Source of the DNA: Modestobacter lapidis | GTDB taxonomy: Bacteria > Actinomycetota > Actinomycetes > Mycobacteriales > Geodermatophilaceae | NCBI GenBank assembly: GCA_019779905.1 | Contig: JABAKE010000006.1 | Location: 1 to 64,000, forward strand | Direction of reading: 5' to 3' | DNA length: 64,000 nucleotides | Shown here: in pieces, positions 52,831 through 61,300 of the stretch | Layout: every line of letters starts with the position of its first letter | Numbering within the stretch: the stretch's first letter is position 1 | The notes under the pieces: generated by a model | Database searches by the model: none | What the model was told of the DNA's origin: nothing | What the model saw: the letters and a program-made list of their open reading frames with translations, nothing else | Position numbers and translations under genes: made by a program

Positions 52831-55800
52831 GTGCCGAGCAACTTCTCGTTCCTGCGGGCCGAGTGGCCACAACTCGCCGATGAGGCGGGGCGCGCGGAAC
52901 GCAACACCTTCGGCGACCCCCGCGCCGCCTGCTTCTACGCCCGGCGATGCCTCGAGCTCACCGTGCACTGGCTCTACGACGCAGAGCAGGCACTCGACCC
53001 TCCGTACAAGGACGACCTGTCCGCCATGCTGTTCGAGCCGAGCATGCGCACCCTGGTCGGGCCCGGCCTGCACGCCAAGATGGACGTCATCCGGCGCCAA
53101 GGCAACACCGCCGTGCACCGCACCAAGCCGGTGACGCACGCCGAGTCCCTGCCGGTCGTGCGGGAGCTGTTCCACATCTTGTTCTGGCTGGCCGACCGCT
53201 ACAGCCGGCGCCCCGACCAGCGGCCCGGCGTCCTCACCTTCGACCCTGACGCGATCTCCCGCCCGATGCCCGCCAGCGTGCGCCTCCAGCGGCAGGAGGA
53301 GCTCCGCGCGCAGGCCGAGCGTTTCGCCGCCCAGGACGCCGAGCTCGCCCGCGAGCGCGAACGCAGGGATGACCTGGAACGGCAGATCACAGACCTGCAG
53401 GCGCAGGTCGCGGCCGCCGTGGCGGCCAACGAGACCCACCCGGTCGTCCACGACTACGACGAGTCGTCCACCCGTGACCTCTTCATCGACCTCCTCCTCC
53501 GGGAAGCAGGATGGCCTCTGGACCAACCGCGGGACCGCGAGTTCCCGGTCAGCGGCATGCCCAGCGGCAGCGGCACCGGCCGCGTCGACTACGTCCTGTG
53601 GGGCGAGGACGGGCGTCCCCTGGGGCTTGTCGAGGCCAAGCGCACCCGGGTGGACGCCACCGCCGGCCAGCAGCAGGCGAAGCTGTATGCCGACCGCCTG
53701 GAAGCCGCGTACGGCACCCGGCCGGTCATCTTCTACAGCAACGGCTACGAGCACTGGATGTGGGACGACGCCGAGGCGCCTCCCCGCCCCGTCCGCGGCT
53801 TCTACACCCGCGACGAGCTGGCGTTGCTCGTCGGCCGCCGCACCAGCCGACGAAAGCTGTCGGACACGGTCATCGACCAGGCGATCGTCGAGCGGCACTA
53901 CCAGCAGCGCGCGATCCGCCGCATCGCCGAGACCTTCGAGGCCGACCGCCAGCGGCAGGCGCTCGTCGTGATGGCCACCGGGGCCGGGAAGACCCGGACC
54001 GTCATCGCGCTGACAGATCTCCTCATGCGGGCCAACTGGGCCAAACGCGTTCTGTTCCTCGCCGACCGGGTGGCCCTGGTCAACCAGGCGGTCAACGCCT
54101 TCAAGACGCACCTCCCCGCCGCGACGACGGTCAACCTGGTCACCGCCAAGACCGCCGAGGGACGGGTCTACGTCTCGACGTACCCGACGATGATGGGCCT
54201 GCTCAACGAGGTCGACGACGACGGCCGGCGGCGCTTCGGCCCCGGCCACTTCGACCTCATCGTCGTCGACGAAGCCCACCGGTCGATCTACGCCAAGTAC
54301 AAGGCGATCTTCGAGCATCTCGACGGCCTGCTGGTCGGGCTGACGGCCACCCCCAAGGACGAGATCGACCGCAACACCTACCGCCTGTTCCACCTCGAGG
54401 ACCAGGTCCCGACCGATCTCTACGAGCTGGACGACGCGGTCCGCGAGGGCTTCCTCGTGCCGCCACGCGCCGTCTCGGTGCCGCTGCGCTTCCTCCGGCA
54501 CGGGATCCACTACGCCGACCTCAGCGACGAGGAGAAGGCCGCCTGGGACGAGGCCGAGTGGGACGACAGCGGAACGGCGCCGGCCGCCGTGGACGCGGCA
54601 GCGCTGAACTCATGGCTCTACAACGCGGACACGGTGGACAAGGTGCTCGCCACCCTGATGACCCAGGGCCACCGCGTGGCAGGTGGCGACCGGCTCGGCA
54701 AGACCATCATCTTCGCCAAGAGCCACGAGCACGCCCACTTCATCGCCCGCCGGTTCGACGCGCAGTATCCCGAGCACAAGGGCGACTTCGCCCGCGTCAT
54801 CACCCACCAGACCGCCTACGCGCAGTCCCTCATCGATGCGTTCGCGACGCCGGACAAGGCACCGCACATCGCCATCTCGGTGGACATGCTCGACACCGGC
54901 ATCGACGTGCCGGACGTGGTGAACCTGGTGTTCTTCAAGCCCGTCCGGTCGAAGACCAAGTACTGGCAGATGATCGGCCGGGGGACCCGTCTGCGCCCCG
55001 ATCTCTACGGACCGGGCTTGCACAAGGCGGACTTCTACCTCTTCGACTTCTGCCAGAACATCGAGTTCTTCAACCAGCAGGTGGCCCCGCCGGGCGCAGC
55101 GCTGAGCCCCTCATTGGCCGAGCGTCTGTTCACCGCGCGGCTCGAGCTCCTGTCCAAGCTCCAGGACCGGCACAGCGGTGAGATGCCCGATGCGACGGCC
55201 CCGACCGTGGACGACGGGACGACCAGCGAGACCGGCCTGCTCGTCGACCTCTCCCTGCGCCTGCAGGAACAGGTCCGCGGCATGAACGTCGACAACGTCG
55301 TCATCCGGCCGCACCGCCGGCTCGTGGAGACCTACGCCGCGCCCGACCCCTGGCGCTCCCTCGACCCGGCTGCGGCCCACGAGGTCGCCACGCACCTCGC
55401 CGGGCTGCCCAGCGCACTCCAGGACGATGACGAGCAGGCCAAGCGCTTCGACGTCCTGATGCTCCGCATGCAACTGGCGATGATCGACGGTGGCCTCGGC
55501 TTCGACCGGATGCGCGCCCACGTGCAGCAGATCGCGGTCGCCCTCGCCGACCAGCGGCAGATCCCCGCCGTCCGGGACGAGCAGGTCCTGCTCGACGACA
55601 TTGCTGACGCCGAGTGGTGGGCTGACGTAAGTCTCCCGCTGTTGGAACTCATCCGGCGTCGGCTGCGCGGGCTCGTGAAGCTCATCGAGAAGGCGCGGCG
55701 GACGATCGTCTACACCGACTTCGCCGACGAACTGGGCGAGGCGACCGAGATTCCGCTCATCGGGCTGCCGGTGGCCAGCGACTTCGAACGGTTCCTGGCC

Positions 55801-56265
55801 AAGGCGCGCGTCTACCTGCAAGCGAACGAGCAGCACCTGGCCCTCCAGAAGGTGCGGCGGAACCTCCCGCTCACCCCGACCGACCTCGACGAGCTCGAAC
55901 GGATGCTGACCGACGCCGGCGTCGGGAGCGCCGAGGACCTGGCCCGGGCCCGCGAGCAGTCCGAGGGCCTGGGCCTGTTCATCCGCGGGTTGGTCGGGCT
56001 GGAGCGAGACACCGCCACCGAGGCGATGAACACGTTCATCGCCGGACGGACGCTGACGGCCAGCCAACTGGACTTCGTCAACCTGGTGGTCGCCGAGCTG
56101 ACCGCCCACGGCGCCATGGACCCCGGCCTCCTCTACGAGTCACCCTTCACCGGTCTGGCCCCGCAGGGGCCGGAGTCCCTCTTCGACGACGCGGACATCG
56201 ACTCGCTGATCGCTGTCCTGCACGCCGTCCGCTCCAGCGCCGCACCCGACCCCGCGGTCGCCTGA
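52831..56265 (+). CDS. hsdR: type I restriction endonuclease subunit HsdR
   Basis: 1144 residues from GTG at 52831, chosen for the strong GGGGGAGGA about seven bases before it. Order: DUF4145-like N-terminus (ACFYARRCLELTVHWLYD, about 30-50), a charged coiled coil (150-195), nuclease domain with Asp253 and E268-A-K270 (LVEAKR), then a helicase with Walker A MATGAGKTRT (382-391), VVDEAHRS, LVGLTATPKDE and IGRGTRLRPDLYG, and a C-terminal helical part. All motor and nuclease residues are present. It works with HsdM and HsdS to cut unmodified DNA. Confidence 0.95.
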   Translation: MPSNFSFLRAEWPQLADEAGRAERNTFGDPRAACFYARRCLELTVHWLYDAEQALDPPYKDDLSAMLFEPSMRTLVGPGLHAKMDVIRRQGNTAVHRTKPVTHAESLPVVRELFHILFWLADRYSRRPDQRPGVLTFDPDAISRPMPASVRLQRQEELRAQAERFAAQDAELARERERRDDLERQITDLQAQVAAAVAANETHPVVHDYDESSTRDLFIDLLLREAGWPLDQPRDREFPVSGMPSGSGTGRVDYVLWGEDGRPLGLVEAKRTRVDATAGQQQAKLYADRLEAAYGTRPVIFYSNGYEHWMWDDAEAPPRPVRGFYTRDELALLVGRRTSRRKLSDTVIDQAIVERHYQQRAIRRIAETFEADRQRQALVVMATGAGKTRTVIALTDLLMRANWAKRVLFLADRVALVNQAVNAFKTHLPAATTVNLVTAKTAEGRVYVSTYPTMMGLLNEVDDDGRRRFGPGHFDLIVVDEAHRSIYAKYKAIFEHLDGLLVGLTATPKDEIDRNTYRLFHLEDQVPTDLYELDDAVREGFLVPPRAVSVPLRFLRHGIHYADLSDEEKAAWDEAEWDDSGTAPAAVDAAALNSWLYNADTVDKVLATLMTQGHRVAGGDRLGKTIIFAKSHEHAHFIARRFDAQYPEHKGDFARVITHQTAYAQSLIDAFATPDKAPHIAISVDMLDTGIDVPDVVNLVFFKPVRSKTKYWQMIGRGTRLRPDLYGPGLHKADFYLFDFCQNIEFFNQQVAPPGAALSPSLAERLFTARLELLSKLQDRHSGEMPDATAPTVDDGTTSETGLLVDLSLRLQEQVRGMNVDNVVIRPHRRLVETYAAPDPWRSLDPAAAHEVATHLAGLPSALQDDDEQAKRFDVLMLRMQLAMIDGGLGFDRMRAHVQQIAVALADQRQIPAVRDEQVLLDDIADAEWWADVSLPLLELIRRRLRGLVKLIEKARRTIVYTDFADELGEATEIPLIGLPVASDFERFLAKARVYLQANEQHLALQKVRRNLPLTPTDLDELERMLTDAGVGSAEDLARAREQSEGLGLFIRGLVGLERDTATEAMNTFIAGRTLTASQLDFVNLVVAELTAHGAMDPGLLYESPFTGLAPQGPESLFDDADIDSLIAVLHAVRSSAAPDPAVA

Positions 56266-56284
56266 CGTTCGTGGGAAGCGACCG

Positions 56285-57115
56285 TCACTCGCAGGCGACG
56301 CCGTCGCCGTCGCCGTCCATCGCGTCCGACCAGCCGGGGTCGCCGCGGTGCAGCGGCGCGGCGCCGGCCGAGCGGGCGGCGGCGCAGTTGGCGAACGGGA
56401 CGGCCTGGGGTGCGGGCGGCGGCGGCGCAGCCGCAGGTACCCGCTCGGCCGGGCACCCGTCCAGGATACGGACCATCGCATCCCGCTCGGCGGCGGTCAC
56501 CCACAGCCCGTAGGCGGCCTTCACGGCCACCTGGCGGGCGACGTAGCCGCAGCGGGCGTCCCGGGCGGGGGGCAGCCAGGTGGCGGCGTCGCCGTCGCCC
56601 TTCTGCCGGTTGGCCGAGTCGTCGACCGCCAGCAGGTTGAGCGGGTCGTTGGCGAAGGCACCGCGGCGGGCCTCGTCCCAGCCGAACGCGCCGGTCTGCC
56701 AGCCGTTGCTGAGCGCCACCACGTGGTCGATGTCGACGCTGCTGCCCTCGGCCTTGACGAAGTCGATCGTCGTCCCGGTGTAGGGGTCGGCCAGGATGCC
56801 GCTGACCACCACGCAGTCGGAGCCCGGTCGGAACACCTCGCCGGTCAGGTCCCGGGCCAGCACGTCGTTGCGGGTGTCGCAGCCGTTCCGGTCGACGTCG
56901 GCCCACTGCGGACCGAACCGATCCCTGTCGTAGCCGGTCTGCGGGGCGCGGCCCTTGACCGGCAGCTCGGCCAGCACGTCGAGAGCCGGCCGGCCGACAG
57001 CGCCCGGCAGCTGCTCAGCCGGCTCCGAGGTCGCCGCGGGCGCGCAGCCGACGGCGCCCAGCAGGGTCAGCGCGGCGAGCGCAGCGGTGCCGAACGCTCG
57101 AGCGCGGTGTTTCAC
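56285..57115 (-). CDS. exported HNH nuclease lipoprotein with excalibur domain
   Basis: 276 residues from GTG at 57115 (GGGGAG just upstream). A lipoprotein signal peptide with lipobox GAVGC (Cys24) is followed by a DUF1524/GmrSD-like HNH nuclease: SVDIDHVVALSNGW, NDPLNLLAVDDSANRQKGD and an aromatic/Cys region (ARCGYVARQVAVK). The last 35 residues are a calcium-binding excalibur motif (DGDGDGVACE). Anchored nuclease outside the membrane, possibly for DNA feeding or defence. It converges with hsdR. Confidence 0.9.
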   Translation of the reverse strand: MKHRARAFGTAALAALTLLGAVGCAPAATSEPAEQLPGAVGRPALDVLAELPVKGRAPQTGYDRDRFGPQWADVDRNGCDTRNDVLARDLTGEVFRPGSDCVVVSGILADPYTGTTIDFVKAEGSSVDIDHVVALSNGWQTGAFGWDEARRGAFANDPLNLLAVDDSANRQKGDGDAATWLPPARDARCGYVARQVAVKAAYGLWVTAAERDAMVRILDGCPAERVPAAAPPPPAPQAVPFANCAAARSAGAAPLHRGDPGWSDAMDGDGDGVACE

Positions 57116-57199
57116 GTGGAGCTCCCCGGGTCGGTCGGCTCCCGACGCTAGGTGCCCGACCACCACGCTCCGGGCAGCGACACGGCACGGGGAGCGAGC

Positions 57200-57604
57200 T
57201 CACGTCCGGCGGTGCACGTGGTCCAGCCGGCGGCCCACGACGGTGCCCACGGCCCACGGCTGGGCGAAGAACAGCGTGTCCTCGAGAGTCTCCTCGCGGT
57301 ACTCGACGAACTCCGCGTCGCCCAGCACGTCCGGCCCCGTGCCGGCCGCGATCAGATGGGCCTCCACCGCCAACCGGACGTCGTCCACGGTGAGGTCCAG
57401 GTCGAGGACCTTGGCCGTCGTGGTCGGCTGCAGCGAGCTCATGCCGGAGAAGGCGCGGCCGCAGCCACAACCGCCGTCGGGGTTCTTCTCGTCCGTGGCG
57501 CAGACGAAACCCAGCAGCACGAGTTCGCCATCGACAGTGCGGCAGAAGTCCCCGGGTCGCTCGCCCTGGGTCTCGCGCGTCGCCGTCAAGAGCTTCACGG
57601 GCAC
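57200..57604 (-). CDS. conserved protein of unknown function (DUF7715-like)
   Basis: About 134 residues from GTG at 57604 (a GTG two codons later is possible). KLLTATRETQGERPGDFC opens the protein, GGCGCGRAFSGMSSLQPTTTAKV is a Cys-rich loop with CGCG, and the C-terminus is basic. It recalls a family in actinobacteria that begins KVLTATRETQG, which I know only as a domain of unknown function. The Cys residues suggest metal binding. The upstream Arg/Pro-rich extension of the frame is not likely to be coding. Confidence 0.7.
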   Translation of the reverse strand: MPVKLLTATRETQGERPGDFCRTVDGELVLLGFVCATDEKNPDGGCGCGRAFSGMSSLQPTTTAKVLDLDLTVDDVRLAVEAHLIAAGTGPDVLGDAEFVEYREETLEDTLFFAQPWAVGTVVGRRLDHVHRRT

Positions 57605-57668
57605 ACGGTGACAGCAGGGTCCGACAGAACAGCTCACCCGCCGGCCCCGCTCCAGCTCGGTGCGGAAG

Positions 57669-58274
57669 TCAGCCCTTGCCGCCACCGTGGCCGCGGCCGG
57701 CGTTGCCCCGGTGATCGTCGCCGGACGTGTCCGCCTCGATCTGCTCGGGCTCGACCACCGGGGTGGCCGGCGCCGCCGGGGCCTCGGGAGCGGATGCCCC
57801 CCGGCCCTTCTCCTTGCCGGCGCGGTCCCGCGCGGCGGAGGAGACGGCCTGGCCGTGCTCCCGGCCGGTCGCGAAGGTCTGGCGCGCGACCTCGGAGACG
57901 GCGGCACCGTGGTTCTCGGGGTGCGGAGCCGCAGCCGGCTCGTCCGGGGCCTCGACGACCTCCGGGACCTCGACGACCTCCGGAGCATCGGGAGCATCGA
58001 CGTCCTCCGGGGCCTCGACGACCTCCGGTGCGGTGGCCTCTGGACCAGTGGTCACGGTGTGGTCCGGCTCCGGCGCCCCGGTCGCCGGCGACTCGGTCAC
58101 CTCCTCGAGCTCGGACGCGATCTCGGTGCCCGTCGGAGGGCTGACCTCCAGAGCCTGGGCCGTGGCGGCCGCGCCACCGCCGGCGACGACGAGCGCGGTG
58201 GCGCCGGCGGCGACCTTGGCGGTGAGGCCGGCGGACGCGACCTTGGTCAGCAGACCGGTGAGCAGGACGGACAC
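57669..58274 (-). CDS. single-pass membrane protein with acidic Pro-rich tail, unknown function
   Basis: 201 residues from GTG at 58274. An N-terminal Ala/Gly/Leu helix (about 5-40) is followed by a Glu/Pro/Val/Asp low-complexity region with repeated VVEAPE and DAPEVVE units, and a basic C-terminus (KEKGRGAS, HRGNAGRGHGGGKG). It resembles small actinobacterial proteins of the same layout without function. Its ribosome-binding site GGAG is inside the 3' arm of a predicted RNA stem (58281-58346), so translation may be regulated. Confidence 0.75.
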   Translation of the reverse strand: MSVLLTGLLTKVASAGLTAKVAAGATALVVAGGGAAATAQALEVSPPTGTEIASELEEVTESPATGAPEPDHTVTTGPEATAPEVVEAPEDVDAPDAPEVVEVPEVVEAPDEPAAAPHPENHGAAVSEVARQTFATGREHGQAVSSAARDRAGKEKGRGASAPEAPAAPATPVVEPEQIEADTSGDDHRGNAGRGHGGGKG

Positions 58275-58280
58275 GAATGA

Positions 58281-58346
58281 GCTCCAGGGTTCGGTGGACG
58301 GGTGGTGTCCTGCTGGATATCGGCACCGCCCGGTCTCACCTGGAGC
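58281..58346 (-). promoter_or_regulatory. predicted structured RNA leader hiding a ribosome-binding site
   Basis: On the minus strand an outer stem of eight perfect pairs (GCTCCAGG with CCTGGAGC) closes an inner stem of nine (CGGGCGGTG with CACCACCCG, one C-A mismatch) with a 16-base loop (CCGATATCCAGCAGGA). The outer 3' arm contains GGAG, seven bases before the GTG at 58274. The closed form would block translation. It lies about 20 bp after the dnaB stop and could also act as its terminator. Confidence 0.6.
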
Positions 58347-58365
58347 AGGTTCACCCGATCGTGCG

Positions 58366-61300
58366 TCAGTTCGCCATGTCGACGAAGCGGCTGTAGTGGC
58401 CCTGGAAAGCGACGGTGACGTTCGCGGTGGGGCCGTTGCGGTGCTTGACCAGCATGATGTCGGCCTCACCGGCCCGCGGGGACTCCTTCTCGTACATGTC
58501 CTCGCGGTGGATCATCATCACCATGTCGGCGTCCTGCTCGATCGAGTTGTGGACCGCGATGCCCTCGGCGATGAAGTTGTGGCCCCCCAGGACCGTTGCG
58601 TCGTAGACCTCCTCCGTCCCGTCGGGCTCGATGGAGACGATCTCGTCCCAGAGCAGGTCGTTGACGGCCTGCATCTCCAGTTCTGCGTCTTCGAGCACCG
58701 CCGCGACGCGGCCGAGACGTTCCCGGCTGGGTGCGTGCTTCCACAGCGTGCTGCCGCAGAAGGCAGTGCCCATGGCGGCCGCGAAGGCGCGATGAGTCAT
58801 CCCCTTCTCCTCAAGGACGGTGCGCACCCGCTCCCACACCTCGACCGGGACGGTGTCGACGTCGGTGTTGGCACCGGTCTCACGGACGATGGCCAGTAGC
58901 CGCTCCGCTGCCTCCCCACGCGACCCGTGCACCCCGATCTCACCGAGGAAACGCCGCTGGTCGTCACAGCCGCTGATGTCGAGCGTCCACCCGTCTCGGT
59001 AGCCGGTCTTCTGCACCCGCCGGATCCGGCAGGAGATTCCGAAGCGGAGCAGCAGCCGGGAGACGTCATCCACCAGGTGTCGGCTGGTCGAGGCGTAGTA
59101 GATGCGGCCTCCCCGTCCGGCCTTGGTCACGGTCACCGAGCCGTCAGTGGCCCACAGGTGGCGCAGAAAATGCGAGATCTGACGCTTCGGCAGGTGAAAG
59201 ACGGGCTCCGGGACGAACTTCTCGTGGCTGCGGAGACCGAACAGGCCGAGCTCGTCGAGCCAGGCGGCGATCGGGTTGCGGCGGCCGTGCGTCAGGGGAA
59301 AAGGCGCGCGCAGCCGCAAGGTGGTGCAGCGAGCGGCCGGGTAGTCGTCGCGCACGGCGACGATGCCGAAGTGGAGGGCTGCCGTGGTCACGGCGCGGAG
59401 GTTCGCCTCGTCGATGGATGCATATCGCAGCGGTTGACGCTTGACGAAGCTGCCGTCGCCGATGAGGTGCGCCAGGAGCGTCACCTTCTCGTCATCCCAC
59501 ACCGTCATCTCGTCGGGAGCCGGGACGTGCCTGGGGACGCCCAGCCGGTCGCCCGGGCGCAGCTCGCCCAGCGGCCGGAACCCGTCGAAGGTGAGGAACG
59601 GGTGGTTGGCCGTCGCTCGGACCGTCTTGCCCGATGAGGTTGTCAGCCGGAAGACGTCCTTGCGGCCGGTGGAGAACACGTGGGTCAGGTGCCGGCGGAC
59701 GTAACGGAGGTTGTCGTCCAACGACCAGACCGGGACGTCGGTCGCCCCGGATTCGAACAACTCGCCCATCGACGTCTCGGCGCCGGTGTCAGCACGCAAG
59801 ATTCTTGTCTCTGCCGGGAGGCAACCCGACTCACGCAGGTCGGACAGCATCGGTTTCTTGTCCTGACGCTGCTCGGACCCACGGTTCAGCTGGCTCATCG
59901 CGATGACCGGGAGCTCGAGCTCCTTGGCCAGCAGCTTCAGCGCACGGGAGAACTCCGAGACCTCCTGCTGGCGGCTCTCCACCTTCTTGCCCGACGTCAT
60001 CAGCTGGAGGTAGTCGATGACGATGAGCTTCAGGTCGTTGCGCTGCTTGAGCCGCCGCGCCTTGGCCCGGATCTCCATCATCGTCATGTTCGGGGAGTCG
60101 TCGATGTAGAGCGGGGCGTCGGCGATCTCGCCCATCCGGCGGGCCAACTTCGACCAGTCCTCGTCGGACAGCGTGCCGGCGCGCATGTGGTGCAGCGGCA
60201 CCTTCGCCTCCGCCGACAGCAGACGCATGGTGATCTCGTGCTTGCTCATCTCCAGGGAGAAGATCGCCGCGGGCATGTGGTGCTTCACCGTGGCCGACCG
60301 CGCGATGTCCAGGCCCAGCGTGGAGTTGTGCGTCGGGATGAAACTGCGCCCGGCGAGAAAGAGGTGGTCGTCGGCGTCGACCTGGATGCACCGCACCGGC
60401 ACGCTGTCGACCGGCCGGACGTCGGTGACGAACCGGGCCCCGCGCGCGGTGAACGACCGGGCGCCCCGCTCCTTGTGCAGCAGCTTCTTGCGCTCGAGCC
60501 GGAACACCTCGTCGTCGGTGCTGAACGTGAGCGTGAAGCAGGTCGAACTGCGCTCACTGCGGCCGGGGACCCGCTTGCGGGTCATCCGCACCCGGTGGCC
60601 GAGGCTGGCGATCAGCTCGCGCACGCCCTCGGCGAGCCGCTGGTTGGTGACAGCGAACTGGACGACGCCGTTGGGTGCCACGGTGCCATCGGTGTCGAGC
60701 AGGCCGGCCAGCAGCGCCCGGCGCTGGGCCACCGACGCGCGTAGGTAGACGGTGGGAATGTGCCTGTCGCCCAGCACCCCGAGGGAGCGCAGGAGTCCGG
60801 TGACGGTGCCGTGGTCGGCCCGGCAGGTGGCGCACTGCGCCAGGCCCGCTGAGGGGCCACCGCAGTCCGGGCAGGTCGCGGAACGCCCGATACCGCCGGC
60901 GGCCCGCAGCTTGCCCCCGCACCTCTTGCCGCAGGTCTGCACCTGGGAGGTGCTGGGCACGAACAGCTCGCCGCACATCGGGCACGGACAGGCCGCCACG
61001 CCGTCCCGGACCGGCAGCCGCAACGCATACCGGAGCTCGGCGGACGTGCGCTCGACGACCAGCCCCTCGGCCTCGATGTAGGCGGCGATCTCCGGGTCGG
61101 CGCTGGTGTAGTGCGCCGAGGCGGAGGTGCCGTCGCCGAGCCAGACACCCAGGGCGTACGGCGGGAGCGGCAGCGCCGCGTGCGGAAGCTCGAGCGGGGC
61201 GGCGTTGGACACCGAGTGGTTCAGCCGGGCGTCCTTCGTCGCGCAGCGGACCGTGCGGGCCAGCTCCTCCGTCGTGCGGACCGCCGCGAAGGTGCGCTGG

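Noticed and set aside
57110-57125. Further parS-like site TGTTTCACGTGGAG
   Set aside because: Only the left half matches; the right half differs at several bases, and the site is explained by the start region of the HNH lipoprotein gene.
57605-57997. Arg/Pro/Ser-rich upstream part of the frame at 57200
   Set aside because: Composition is that of an out-of-frame shadow of the neighbouring acidic membrane protein gene; the conserved start KLLTATRETQG follows the internal GTG.
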